DNA of 64,000 nucleotides, from contig NC_081844.1 in assembly GCF_963259705.1 (NCBI RefSeq), forward strand, positions 16,291,715 through 16,355,714. The letters are read 5' to 3'. This DNA comes from Myotis daubentonii. Its lineage: Eukaryota; Chordata; Mammalia; Chiroptera; Vespertilionidae. Position 1 is the stretch's first letter; each line of letters begins with the position of its first letter. The notes below the pieces were generated by a model. It made no database searches. It was not told where the DNA came from and worked only from the letters and a program-made list of their open reading frames with translations. Both the position numbers and the translations under genes were made by a program. Positions 34,001-45,383 of this stretch are shown here, piece after piece.

Positions 34001-37000
34001 CAGCTCTCTGGTGTCAATGCTGCCACCACATGGCACACTCTGGGCACTGATTCCAGGCTCCTGGAGGCCCTCTCCACTGGCCAGGAGGCTCCTGTTCCTG
34101 CCTTTGCTCCCACCGTCCCCCGTCTCTGCGATGCCCTTCTTTCCCACTCAATTTGTCTCATTCTTCAAGACCCAGTGAGCACCCCCTGGCCCTCGGACTA
34201 CAGGCCCTGTCACTGTGCACAGCTCATCCCAGAACCTGCTACACTGCACTGAAACCTGTTTCCACGGCAATTTCCCCAGTGATTGGAAGCTACTGAAGGA
34301 CAGGACTGTATTTTTTCACTCTTTATAAGCCCCAGTGCCTCCCACATGGTAGACACTCAATAAATGTTTATTCAATTAAGCAAAATTAGCTAATTCTGCT
34401 TTAGCTGATACTATTGTTTATCATCTCGTCTTGTTCCACGACTGGAATTCTTGCCCTACGGACAACGTGAGCGCCTTGAGCCAGTGAGGAATGTTCCATC
34501 TCGTACACCCGCATTAGCACGGTGCCGGGCACATGACAGACAGACTCAACAGCTGTTCAGTTCTGGCCTCAGGGTCTGGCCAGGCCTTCCAGCCCCCTTG
34601 GTGGCACTCACAGGCATGAAAGGGTGTCCGGTCGGGCAGGGAGCGGGTTTTTCTCCGGATCGGCAGTGACTTTTCCATCTCTTCTTTCAAGATCATCTTT
34701 CCCAAGTTGGAAGTGACCTGGGGACAAAAGGGGATGGATCCAAGACTTTGATACTTGTTTCTCATCTCCAGAAGGTTCAGAGTTGGGCATGTTGCAGGCA
34801 GGAACGGGACGGATCTCCCCAGTGGCTGGGCCAGGAACCCCGGAAGCCTGGCATCCTGGTCTGAGGCCCTGCCATATGGGGGTGCATTCTCTCTTCCCAC
34901 GACCAGCGCAGAGAGAGAGAGAACGTGGAGGTTGATGAATCTTGATTAGAACACAACGAGGGTTAAGGAAAAATGAAAAAACACAAGACTGAGACAAAAC
35001 TAGAGGGAAAGCTGGGCCTGGGTGTGGCGTCTGCCCTCTGATGGAGGGACAGACACAGAGAGCGTCAACACCGCAAGCAGATTTAATAAATACTCAAATA
35101 ACAGGGAGTTACATCACATCTGGGTGGGCCTTGAGTTCCTGGCAACATCATGAGATCCACCCCCTTAACACTGGGCGGGAATGTCAAACTGAGTGGCATC
35201 CTGGTCTGTTGACCAGGTCGGCCCCCAGGGCGTGGCTCTGCCTTCGCTCTGAGTTTCAGCCGACATATTTAAAGATGCTCCAGTGTTTTGCCAACGGCCC
35301 TCGACACTGCCACACTGGGTTTGGCCGCCCCCAAGAGCAAGGCGTCAGAGCCGCTCAGTGTGACTCTACCCCAGTGGCCTCCTAGCCCAGAGCACAAGCC
35401 ATGTCACCATCAGTGGCCTTTGCAGGACTCCCAACACCCTCTCTCATCCTCTGGAGACCAGCAGCCTGCTCTCCCGCTTCTCCTCTTCCCAAGAGCTGCT
35501 CAGCCTGCTCAGCCTGCTCAGCCTGGCACTGACGGGACCACCTTTCTGTGCCTTTGACCCTAATATAACCAGTGTTTCCCCAAAGCAGCACAAAGTCCTG
35601 GGGTCCCTGCCAAAGCAGCAACTGAAATCCTGGGAAAGAAGAGGAAGTCCTCACATGCTCTGACCAGGGTGCTCTCCAGGCGTGAACCCTTTAGAATGAC
35701 CAGCTCTGGAACCAGAGCGTCTGTCCCCAAGGAGACCCAGGAGGGGGAGCGGGGGCAGCGAGATGCTACCTTACTGAGTTCCTCTCTCTGGCGCTCCCTG
35801 AGGGCCTTCATCTCCTCCCCGGAGTCATCGTCGTCCTCCTCCTCCTCCTCCTCTGCGCCTCTCCGGGATGCTTTCCGCTTCCTCCATTCTGTTTCTGGGA
35901 AACACAGGCGGAAGCCCGCGTGTCAGCCATTGGCTCAACAGGCATTTATCAGGGGCGGCTGTGTGCGTCACACCGCGCTGCACATTAAAGTGAGCGCTAC
36001 AATTTTTTTTTTTTTTTACAGAGAGGAAGGGAGAGGGATAGAGAGCTAGAAACATCGATGAGAGAGAAACATCGAACAGCTGCCTCCTGCACACCCCCTA
36101 CTGGGGATGTGCTCACAACCAAGGTACATGCCCTTGACTGGAATCGAACCTGGGACCCTTCAGTCCGCAGGCTGATGCTCTATCCACTGAGCCAAACCGG
36201 TTAGGGCTAAATTTTTTTTTTAAAGAAAAGAAAAATAACAATTGCCTTACAGTGAGGCTGGGTGGACAATACACACATAACTCAAATTCACTGGGACCAA
36301 GACTTGTCTCATTTCTCTTTCTCTTTCCCAGAGTTCCTACTACAGAGCCTGGAATGCGTAGAAGTGTGGCAAATGTCTGCTGAGTGGTCCAATAAATGAA
36401 TGGGAAGTGACAAATGACTAACCAATAGGCTACTGATACCAAAGCTCTAGGAGTGGGTGAGTGAAGAGCCTACAGGGTTCACCAGAGGACACGGGGTGGG
36501 GTGGGGTGAGGGTGGGCCCATGGGGCATCCACAGGGGCGATGGGCAATGTCCTGCCTCCCTTCTCCCCTCAACAGTTTCTCTTACCCACAACAGCCAGCG
36601 ATGGGGGGCATGGCCAGTAGTCAGTCTCGATCTTGGCTGGCTGGTTGGGGTCAGGGGGCTGGGCTGCAGGGAACTTCGATGACTCAATGATGAGGTCCTC
36701 AATCTGGTGCTTGCTCTGAGGGCTGCCTCCCATGGACTCTGCGGGTGGAGGTCAGGGTCAGCCTGTGCACACCCCAGCCCCGCACCTGCCCCCCTTCACA
36801 CCTGTGAGGTCGTGGGTGTCAAAACAGCGCATAAGGAAGCACAGGGCACGGTTGTGTGCTGATATGGACACTTACTCTCCTGCCCCCTCCCAGCCTTGGG
36901 CACAGCCTCCCAGCATGGGATCAAGTGAGTCAGGAGCCTCACCTCTCTGCTTGTAGATGGGTGGCTTCTTGTAGATGTTGGAATCTGGGCGGGTGGTCTC

Positions 37001-39431
37001 TGTACAGAGCAAAGTGGAGGAGAAGGATGTGTTGATGGTGGGGAGGCCAGGTCAGGGATGAGAAAGGAGACAAGGGGAGTGGGAGAAGGTAGGAAACTCA
37101 TGGGCTCCTGTCAAGAGCCAAGACAGAACCAGAGTTCCTGGAACTGTCCCTGAGGGGGCTGGGACAGGGTCTACCATCTTTGGGAGCTCTGCCCGGGGTT
37201 CTGGCTTCGGGGGTCTGGCCAGTTCTGTGGGGAGCGGATACCCCAGCAAGGGGCTTGGGTTCCTGAAGGAGAAACGAGGTCCTAGGAAAAGGGTGCAAGC
37301 AGACTGGCAGGGAAACCTACCAGGATGGTGGAAATGGGGCAGGCTGGTTCGGGGGGTCCCAGTGGTTCTTGGGGCTGAAGCCTGAGAGATGGTTCCAGGG
37401 GACCGGCTATCCGCCCACACCTGCAGAGCACAAGTGAGGTTCACTGCGGCTCCCGGGTGCCCCTGCCCGGCCCCTCCAACCCATGTAGACGCAGCTACAC
37501 CTTACTCCACCATCTCTGTCTCCCACCCTCGCAGCCCCCAAGCTAGACAGACAGATGGACAGAGCTGGCCGGTGACAAAGGAGGGCCAGGGATCCCGGCA
37601 TCCCTGGGGGCCGGGAGTTGGGCCTGTGGGAGCAGGGCTGGGCGACACTCACCTCTGGGGACGGTGGGGGGGATGTGGATTTGGGTGACAGCGAGCGCTG
37701 CGAAGGAGAGGAGCTGGTCAGAGCCACAGGGTAGGGTGAAACCCTCGTTCCTAGAGCCCCAGAGGGGCCACTTCATCCCTCACCCAAGTCTGCATCCTTA
37801 CCTGGCCGACGTCTGGGCCATCTCTTCTCTATCAACCCTCCCAGTTCCCAGCGCTGGCCCTCCTGCCTCCCTCCCAGCGCTCTCCTGAGCAGACTCCTAG
37901 GTCTGTCCCCAGGCTGCACCAGGAAGCCACCGGCCCTGGAGCAGGGTGCTTGTGCTCGGAGGGCCAGCTGAGGATGGCTGTGGCACCGTCCTCAGGGCCA
38001 GACCCACAGCATCGAGGATGGAGTCTGGGCTCTTGGCGGGTATTTAAGTCTCCCTCCAGCCTGGCCCCATCTCGCTGCTCAGCCATGACACTACCCCTTT
38101 CTCAAATACCATTTACAAAGCCCCTGGCATGCGTGCTTTATCTCGTGCACTTGACTCCCTGGTGAGATGGATGGGCAGAGGCGCCACCTCCATGTCACAG
38201 GAGGGGAAACTGGACCACACAGACACACAGGCACTCAGCTAGGACTTTCAGCCTCTGAGGTCAGTGTTTCTGGGTGCTTTCTACAAATCTGCTGTCTTTC
38301 TGCCTACTCCCCCTCCCCCACCCTCCTCCTCCTCCTCCCTGACCTCTAGGGGTCGCTGCCATTCAGACACAGCCTCCCCTGCTCTCCACAGCACGCGATT
38401 ATCACTGGGCGAGTCCTGTGCACAGTTCTCTCTCTCGTTTTGGAGTCTGGCCTCCAGGAAAGAAGGCAGGACAGGGATCCTGCCACCCACCCAGTGTGGC
38501 CTGGGGGAGACCTTCCCCCCAAGTCCTGCCCAAGGGGAAGCGTCCCCCCACTCACCTCCCGGCTTCTGGGCAGCTCCACGTGATCCAGGAGAGAATAGGT
38601 GAAGTGGGGCTCGTAGATCATGAGGTCAGGCCGCTCGATGTCCAGGATGGCCTTGTCCTTGGGGAGGGCAGCCAAGTCTTTGTAGCCCAGCACCTGGTTG
38701 TCCATCTTGGCCTGAAGGGAAATGGTGCCGATGGAACAGACATGCTCAAAAGCTCACCTGGGATCCTGGCCTTACAAGCCCAATTTGCAACTCATTAGGA
38801 AGAAAACGGACAGCCTTTTTAGAGGTCAGCTCCGCGCTAAGTTCCGTTATTCAATTTTAAGGGTTTAGGGAATCGCCTTAAAAAACATAGTCCTTCACCT
38901 AGCACTCTGGGTACAAGACAGGACCAGACCAGGAGGAGGACAGCGGGGACACCGTCTCAGGCTTTTGGGGTTCTCTCTGTCCGCCAGCCCTGGCAGAACA
39001 CCATCAGGGAGGCGGAGCGAAGCGGCCCAGCGGGGAGTGGGTCCCGGCCCTGCTCCCTCCCAGCCTGCGGGTGCTGGTGGCCAAGAGGTACTCACCACGA
39101 TGCTGGAGGGAGAGCCGGGAACACTGGAGTCTCGGGAGGAGCTGACGCTCCCGGGGGAGGTAAGTGGTTGCTGGGGAGAGTGAGAAGGCGGCGTGGGAAT
39201 GTGCGTGTGGGCGAGGGCCAGGGCCAGGGCCAGGGCCAGGGCCAGGGCGTTCCAAAGGGTGGGCCAGGGCAGAGAGGGAGTCCTAGGCCGCTGGGACCCC
39301 AGGGTGCGGCGCTGCGGGCAACCACCAGGTGGCACCGTCGACCCCGACCTGACCCTCTGCTGGAAGCCTGGCCGCACCCACCCGGAGCCCCAGGCCCTCA
39401 CCGCCCCGCGTACCTTCTGCAGCCGCTCCAT
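29771..39431 (-). CDS. DMTN: DMTN, dematin actin-binding protein (complete, 15 coding exons)
   Basis: Dematin bundles F-actin and anchors the spectrin-actin junctions of the red-cell membrane. Coding exons in transcript order: 39414-39431, 39096-39170, 38556-38711, 37653-37697, 37321-37420, 36943-36999, 36586-36738, 35770-35894, 34612-34717, 30959-31023, 30756-30804, 30607-30614, 30365-30430, 30023-30103, 29771-29884. Phases agree; product 405 residues, equal to the long (52-kDa) human form. The N-terminal core is Ser/Pro-rich and disordered, with [12 protein letters not shown] near residue 90. An acidic tract of six Glu and four Asp (about 216-225) follows. The villin-type headpiece is the C-terminal part, ending ELKKKASLF with Ser403, known as the PKA site that switches off bundling. 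The 6-codon first coding exon encodes MERLQK. The ATG has only a fair context (G at +4). No disruption seen. Confidence 0.96.
30365..30430 (-). CDS. DMTN: DMTN 22-codon cassette exon
   Basis: Exactly 66 nt, phase 0 at both ends, encoding residues 320-341 (NGEGQ to LEQK). Human dematin has 405- and 383-residue forms differing by 22 residues; this exon has the size and phase to be that optional segment. That it is the skipped exon is inference from length. Confidence 0.75.
30607..30614 (-). CDS. DMTN: DMTN 8-nt microexon
   Basis: The transcript-strand sequence CCCCAG / GCCTGCAG / GTGAGT gives an 8-nt exon with strong acceptor and donor. It completes a split Gly and adds Leu-Gln. Without it exon 11 (ending in phase 1) cannot join exon 13 (starting in phase 0), so the frame itself requires it. 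The resulting SPGLQNGEGQ matches mammalian dematin as I recall it. Confidence 0.88.
31026..31072. repeat. G17 plus (AG)n at a DMTN splice acceptor
   Basis: On the plus strand 17 G residues (31026-31042) then about 15 AG units (31043-31072). On the DMTN transcript this is a CU repeat plus poly-C directly abutting the acceptor CAG of the exon at 30959-31023, so the polypyrimidine tract is made of microsatellite. Confidence 0.95.
31290..32035. other. AT-rich block of unknown origin in DMTN intron
   Basis: About 750 bp clearly richer in A/T than the surrounding GC-rich gene. No long open frame, no terminal repeats recognised. It may be an old LINE or retroposed 3'UTR fragment; I could not assign it. 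Confidence 0.5.
32043..32274 (-). mobile_element. Bat SINE, older subfamily
   Basis: Reverse orientation. GTTAGTCCTCACTTGAGGAT near the tail, as in 18503-18722, and a head ending ACACCAGCTAGGGC. Confidence 0.85.
32314..32465. mobile_element. Short SPIN-like hAT element
   Basis: CAGTGGTCGGCAAACT start and AGTTTGCCAACCACTG end, with a perfect 8-bp duplication CTGTAACC at 32306-32313 and 32466-32473. Only 152 bp; shares the GGCCCCTTGAGTGTGGCTC motif with 26406-26650 and 42505-42716. Confidence 0.92.
36003..36207 (-). mobile_element. Ves SINE in DMTN intron
   Basis: T-run, ACAGAGAGGAAGGGAGAGGG, TGCCCTTGACTGGAATCGAA and the head CACTGAGCCAAACCGGTTAG on plus. Lies in the intron between DMTN coding exons 7 and 8, same strand as the gene. 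Confidence 0.92.
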
Positions 39432-39760
39432 GCAGCCGGGAGGTGGTGGTCGGGTCACTCGCAGATCCCTGGGCGCGAGGGGAGGCGACGGGGCGTCAAG
39501 CTCGGCCCGGCTCCTGGGCGCTGTGCGCTGGGGGCCGCGCGGGCGGAAAGGGCGTCCCACTGGGCGGTAGCGTCCTCATCCCTCGGTGACTGTCCAGGCT
39601 GCTGGCCGATGCGGGGCCTGGAAGGGGAGGGAGACCGTGCCAGCCAGGCCGTGGGGCCGGGATCTCAGCGGGCCTGGGCTGGGGCCGGGCTCCGGCTTTC
39701 CATTCGCTCCGCCTGGGGAAGCCCGCCGTGGAGCGGGAGCGGGAAAGTGGAGGGCTGCCC
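39000..39760 (-). promoter_or_regulatory. CpG-rich block at first DMTN coding exon, possible internal promoter
   Basis: Raised GC/CpG around the MERLQK exon (39414-39431). Human DMTN uses several first exons, so an internal promoter here is plausible. A possible acceptor (CAG at 39469-39471) before the ATG would instead make this an internal exon spliced from a distal 5' exon. I cannot separate the two from sequence. Confidence 0.45.
39215..39248. repeat. (GGGCCA)n hexamer repeat
   Basis: Five to six copies of GGGCCA in the 243-bp intron between DMTN coding exons 1 and 2. Confidence 0.93.
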
Positions 39761-40317
39761 TTGTTTTTGAGCCATTGTTCTCCGGCTAGAAAGGAAATGA
39801 CGGCAGGGGTCAGCCATCCCTGGGCGGCCCTACATCCTTGCTTCGTCACACCTGCCCTGCCTGGGGCTGCGGCCAGTTTCGGACCCAGGTTCCCACGCCT
39901 CGGTCTCTATGGTGCCTCTTTCCCCGGCTCTGCGCTGGCCCCTCGTCCCACTCCACCTCCATCCGCTGTCCACTGTGCCAGCCAGCTCTCACCCCAGGAG
40001 GGCCGCAAGGGGTGAACACGCAGGGAGGAGAGGACTTGGGGTGAAGTCAGTGGCTGGGGGGCGACTTGGGGTGAAGTGGTCAGGTCAGGGGCTGGGGGTG
40101 CCACTCTGACCCGGGCTCTGCCCTGGTTTCAACCCCTGTGAAGAAGGGAGAGGCGGGTGGAGGCAGCCCACATCCCCGTGCAACTGCCTCTGTACAGCGG
40201 TCAAATTCACCTGCAGAGTGAGGCACCCGCTGGGCCAAGGCCCCATCCAGTGCCCGCAGCCTTCTCATGCCTGTGCTGAGGCTGCCCCTCAAGTGCTGCT
40301 TCCCTGCAGGGAGGCGC

Positions 40318-40371
40318 GAGGGGGGGAGGGGGGAGGGGGGAGGGGAGGGGGAGGGGGAGGGGAGGGGGGGC
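40318..40371 (+). repeat. G-rich purine tract, G-quadruplex prone
   Basis: Runs of 4 to 7 G separated by single A residues over about 50 bp, satisfying the four-G-tract rule several times over. It lies on the non-template side with respect to the plus strand, so the DMTN pre-mRNA carries the C-rich complement. Confidence 0.95.
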
Positions 40372-40627
40372 ACTGCTCTCCCTTTGTTCCTAGGGGGGTA
40401 GGCCCCGTCTTCTGCGGTAGCTTATGGGTTCCCTGCAGCCAGTCTTCTCCTTCAGTGACTCCCGTAGCCATGCTCCCATCCCCCACCCCCCACACACCGG
40501 TACTGGACTTACAATAACCATTCAGTGAATGCCTGGCTGAGTTTCCAGTGTGATGGTGGAGTGGGAGTGTCTTCCTATCTGCAGGCAATAAGCCAGAGTG
40601 AAGAGAACTGATGGCTACAGAGGTTCA

Positions 40628-40870
40628 AGGAAGAGGCAGCATAATGTAGTGTTAAGAGCATGGACTCTGGACCCGAGAGAGCCTGGGGATGAGTATAAGA
40701 CTCTGCTGCTTAGAAGCTGTGTGGCCTTGGGCAAGTTACTTACCCTCTCTGTGCCTCACATTTCTCATCTGTAGAATGGAGGATAATGTCATAGGGTTGC
40801 TCTGAGTATCAGATAAATTATATGTGAAATGCTCAAAGCACTATAAATTCTATGTAGCTATTATTATTTC
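40628..40870 (+). repeat. MIR element
   Basis: Nearly full-length MIR pattern: AAGAGCATGGACTCTGGA, then GTGTGGCCTTGGGCAAGTTA, CCTCTCTGTGCCTCA, CATAGGGTTGCTCTGAG and a CTATTATTATT end. Confidence 0.88.
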
Positions 40871-41319
40871 TCTTTCCATAAGGGCTAATGGACTTCCATG
40901 GTTTTTCTGTAGCCCTTCTTTGCAACAGAGGGTCATGAAAGACTGAAGTCACTGGTGCTCCCCATCTTATCACCTATTACTTTGTATCAGGTCATTCTGC
41001 TCGCTGTCTCTCCACCACTAAAACCACCTGCTTGCTGCAAAGCAGCCTCACTCCCACTTCCCCGCTTTTGCACACGCCCTTTCGCTCGCTATTCACCACC
41101 CACCGCTTTGTCTTTCAGATCCCACCCGTCCTTTGAGGTCAGTCCTCAACCCTCCTCCTGGGAGGCCTTCCCTACTATTCTAGTCCCCACCCATCTCTGA
41201 ATTCCAGCGAGACTTGAAAAAAGAACCGTATGGCTTCGTCCTTGATTAAATGTTGCCTGATATGGAAACATGTTTTGTTTTTTGCCAACTAGAATGGCTG
41301 CTACCTTCTGGAGGGCACA

Positions 41320-41500
41320 CAGCAATAATAATAGCTATCATGTTTTGCATGCTCATGCTAGGCACTTTGATAAGCACTTTACAAAGGTTATTTGGTCTGT
41401 CCCCTCAACAACCCTATGAGGTAGCCCCATCTGGCACGCGAGGAAATGGAGGCTCAGAGAGGCTAAGGACTTGTCCAGAGCCGTGGAGCTGAGAGTGGCC
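41320..41500 (-). repeat. MIR element
   Basis: Reverse-complement MIR pattern: AATAATAGCTATCATG, TAAGCACTTTACAAAGG, CAACCCTATGAGGTAG and GGAGGCTCAGAGAGGCTAAG. Confidence 0.85.
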
Positions 41501-41860
41501 GTGTCTCAGGCAATGGCCCGAGTCAGAGCGCCCACCTAGTACTGCTCAGGTGCATCGTGAACATAGACCCGTATCGGCCACATTTCTCAAGTCTTTTTGG
41601 AATTCTGGAGCCAAGGCCGCAGAGCCACACGAGGTTCTGGTGTCTATGGAAAGACCCCATTCCGCAGTTTCATCCTTTTCCTGACTTCTTAGCACTCACT
41701 TTGTAATGCTTTCAACTAGGGGTCTGAGGACCAGAATAAACTCTGGTACCTATTAAAGGAACTGTTAGCTCCCTCTCACGCCTCTCTAATCTTTACTTTA
41801 TTAACAGCCATTGTCAAACTAGTGATACACTTTGCTTAGTCCTAGAGGCATACACTTATT

Positions 41861-42246
41861 CATCCATCAGTCCATCCATCTACCCACCCATCCATCCATC
41901 CATCTACCCACCCATCCATCCATCAATCCGTCCATCCATCTACCCACCCATCCATCCACCAATCCATCCACCATCCATTCACCTATCCACCCATCCATCC
42001 ATCCATCAATCCGTCCATCCATCCATCCATCCATCCATCCACCATCCATTCACCTATCCACCCATCCATCCATCCATCAATCCGTCCATCCATCCATCCA
42101 TCCATCCACCATCCATTCACCTATCCACCCATCCATCCATCAATCTGTCCATCATCCATCCATCCATCCATCCATCCACTCATCCACCCATCCACCCATC
42201 CATCCATCAATCTGTCCATCCACCCACCCCTCCACCCATCCATCAG
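41861..42246. repeat. (CCAT)n tetranucleotide repeat with variants
   Basis: About 390 bp of CCAT units with CACC and CAAT interruptions arranged in a repeated higher-order pattern (ATCCATCTACCCACCC and ATCAATCCGTCC blocks recur). It yields a meaningless histidine/serine/proline open frame on plus. Confidence 0.97.
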
Positions 42247-42504
42247 CCTGCCTGCCCAGTCATGTATTGTTTTCTCCATCCATTCACCGAGTACTCTCTC
42301 AGCACCTATTCTGTAAATGACCACCCAGCAGCACTCTGTGGTGTCCTCTGGAGAACACAAAGATGGGTCAAAGGAGCTGGCTGTCCCTCCAGAAGTGAGG
42401 CTTCCATATAGATAACTCCCATGCAAAGCAGAAAATTACACGTGTCAGATAAGATAGTCTAAGGGGCTGTGAGAGGTCCCAGGAGAGAATCACTCCTGCT
42501 GGGG

Positions 42505-42716
42505 CAGCGGTCGGCAAACTCATTAGTCAACAGAGCCAAATATCAACAGTACAATGATTGAAATTTCTTTTGAGAGCCAAATTTTTAAAACTTAAACTAT
42601 ATAGGTAGGTACATTGTTATTAACTTAATTAGGGTACTCCTAAGGCTTAGGAAGGGCCACACTCAAGGGGCCAAAGAGCTGCATGTGGCTCGCGAACCAC
42701 AGTGTGCCGACCTCTG
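42505..42716 (+). mobile_element. SPIN non-autonomous hAT element
   Basis: Starts CAGCGGTCGGCAAACTCATT, contains AGTCAACAGAGCCAAATATC and AAACTATATAGGTAGGTAC, and ends in the GGCTCGCGA-rich arm. Perfect 8-bp duplication TGCTGGGG at 42497-42504 and 42717-42724. Matches, from memory, the SPIN family known to have spread horizontally among tetrapods including vesper bats. Confidence 0.92.
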
Positions 42717-45077
42717 TGCTGGGGCATCAAGAGCGGGGAAATAAAGGTTTCTTACTGGAGGAGATAAGGGAGGTGGGCCTTGAAGGATGCCCACTTTGAA
42801 ATCATGCAAACATTGGAAAAGGGATTCTTGAAAGAGGAAGCAGCATGAGTGGAAGTGGGGCTGGGAAGCCCTGGTCGGCCTGCGGAGCAGCACGCACGAC
42901 CGAGCCGCAGGGCTCAGGAGGTGGGGGCATGCTTGGGCCAGGGGTTTGGGGCAAGATTGCGGAGGCCTTTGAACCAGACCAGTGGGTGTTAGATTGTATT
43001 CTGTGGGCAGCTGGGGCCATGGAATGCTTAGAAACTTGTGTGAAAGAAAAAAGTGACAGATCCAAGCAGTGCTTTGGGAAAAGGAATCTGGCTGCCGCCT
43101 GGGAGATGGATTGGACAGAAACAGAGAGACAAGCCAGGAAGCCATGGCAGCAGTTGGGGGGAGAGGAGGAGGCAGGACTGTGAGGGTCTAGGCTTGGGCA
43201 TGGGGCCAAAGATGGAAAGGGGCAAATGGGAGATATCCTAGAGGCAGAATGTGCGAAACAGGACTTGCTCAGAGAGCCCCAGGGGAGAGGCAGCTGGCAA
43301 GGCCGGGAGACAGGAGACGGAGAGCCATGAGGTCACTTTTGCCAGGTTGAGGGTGAGGTGGGTGTAGCAGGTGAACAGGTGGGAATGCCCAAGGAGAATA
43401 CGAGGTTGAGGGCGGAGCAGGCTAGAAACAGCGATTTGGGAGCCATGTGAGCTAGCGGTGGTGGTCTGCACAGGAGGTTGCCAAGGGAGAAGGAAGGTCA
43501 AAAACAGCCCTGAGACAGCATGAAAAGGAGGAGGAAAATTCCATGACCAGCTCCTAGAAGGGTGGGGGGGAGGGGGGTTGGGGGAGAGGGTGTGTGTGTG
43601 TGTCTAGTGATACTTTTTTTTCTGCAAAGGGCCTGACAGGTAGTAAGTGTGCAGTACAAACTGAGAGAAAGGATGGGAGCGGGGAGGGAGGAGGGGCTGA
43701 GAAAGAATGTCAGAAAGCCGAGAGTCCATCACCCAGAGAAGGCCAGAGTGCTGAAGGGAGTGACAGCCCGTCCGGTGGGTGCCAAGGCCTGGTGGCCTCC
43801 GAGGGCACCTTCAGCGGAATAGTGAGGCCTCCCCGTTAGGGATCACAGGGCGGGAGGCCTGGCCTGGACCCCTGTAGGGGGTGCTTCCAGGACGTGCCCC
43901 AGAAGGGCAGGGCGGGGCTAGGAGGAGTAACTTTGGAGGAAGACTGGCTGGAGGCTTCTCAGGACAGGGGAGACTGGGTGCTGCCTGCAGGCAGAGGGAG
44001 CCAGTTCCAGCAGGTGGAGGGCCGGTCCACGCCCGGGTGGAGGGCCAGCTTTAGTAACGCTTTTTTCCCTGAAAGGAGAGGATGGGGTAAGAAGCAAGGT
44101 GACCACCCAATTCGGAGGCTTTTGTTAAAAGAGAGATAAGGTCCTATGCGACTATCCCAGGCCGCTAGGCAGAGGTTACAGAGAGCAGAGGAGGTTTGCA
44201 AGGGTCACAGCGGGGAGTGTGGGTGGCCGGGCAGGTTGGAGAGGACAGAGAGCTTGTCTCCTGGAGGCGGAGGCTGCACCTGGGTGGCCCTGGCACCTCC
44301 CTTTGAACAGCTGTCTGAGGGGACACAGGAGGGCAATGGCTGTCTATCAGCAGTAGCTGCCCAGGGGGAGGGGGAGGGTCGGAGGGGGGCTGTGTCACAG
44401 GTGTGCATGGCCTTGCCGAGACCCACACTCACACACGCACACGTCCTACGGGCACGGCCCTTCAGAAACGGGGTTCCACAGAATGATGTCTCTGCTCTGT
44501 GCACAGCATGCCAGCCCCGGGGCGGGTCGCCCTCTGCCTCTGGGCGTCCTCCCACGGGTGCCCACCGGGATGTCAGAGAGCACGCTGGTAGCTGGTAACG
44601 TGTTAATGTCCTGCCCTTCCCGGGGCATTACTTGTCAGTGTGGGCTAGTCTCACGGGGTGACATTTTAAGCCAGGAGGGAGAGTGTTTTGGAGTGGAGGA
44701 GTGAGGGGGGTGGGGGTGGAGTTTTCTTGGCTTCTGTCAAATCATATTGCAAAGCAACTGCTTACTCCACCCACACATACCCCCCTCCCCCAAAGCTACT
44801 TTCCTCCAAGTCCACACCCCCTCTCACTCAGCCGCCTCCAGCCCCCGCCCTCCAGCACCTGCGCTGCACACCTCCTGCTCTGCACTGACTCCCTGGACGG
44901 GGCCACAGGGCAGGCTGCAGCAGGAAGGTAGGGCGGGATGGGAGGAAGGGAAAGAACCTGGGAGGAAGGCAGGCCCAGGTGGCGGAAGGGACACTTCAGC
45001 TGCCCCAGCTCCGATCAGACACTGGCGGCTCCTCCTCCTTCCCCGGGCACCCCGCCCTCCCCAGCTGTGCTGCCCGC

Positions 45078-45168
45078 CTTATCTGAGCCGCCAGCCAGCC
45101 CCACCTCACACTGCCCACCAGCATCTCCAGGACAACCAGAGCCTCAGGCTCCGGGATGGGGCGATAAG
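45078..45168. promoter_or_regulatory. Candidate erythroid element (GATA and CACCC motifs)
   Basis: CTTATCT at 45078-45084 (AGATAAG on minus) and GATAAG at 45163-45168, the latter directly followed by CCACCCACCC. Paired GATA and CACCC sites are the usual signature of erythroid control elements (GATA1, KLF1). It lies between the DMTN coding exons and the distal CpG island; dematin is highly expressed in erythroid cells. Regulatory function is inference. Confidence 0.4.
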
Positions 45169-45247
45169 ACCCACCCACCCAACAGGCTGGCTCTTGCTCC
45201 AGGGAGGGGCTGACCTGACTGTGGCTGGTAGAAATAAAGGCTCACCC

Positions 45248-45383
45248 GGGCCCTGGCTGGTTTGCTCAGTGGATAGAGCGTCGGCCTGTGGACTGAAGGG
45301 TCCTGGGTTGGATTCCCATCAAGGGCACGTGCCCGGGTTGCCGGCTCGACCCCCAGTAGGGGGCGTTCAGGAGGCAGCCGACC
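45248..45383 (+). mobile_element. Ves SINE, 3'-truncated
   Basis: Head GGCCCTGGCTGGTTTGCTC, GGATAGAGCGTCGGCCTGTGG and TCAAGGGCACGTGCCC, ending after CAGGAGGCAGCCGACC. The CT-rich tract and A tail are missing. Confidence 0.9.

Larger units (their letters stand above)
31024..34611 (-). other. DMTN intron between coding exons 9 and 10
   Basis: 3.6-kb intron. It contains an AT-rich unassigned block (31.29-32.03 kb), an old SINE, a small hAT and about 2.1 kb of unique sequence (32.48-34.6 kb) in which I recognised nothing. Confidence 0.8.

Noticed and set aside
41832..42320. 162-codon His/Ser/Pro-rich open frame
   Set aside because: Produced entirely by the CCAT tetranucleotide repeat.
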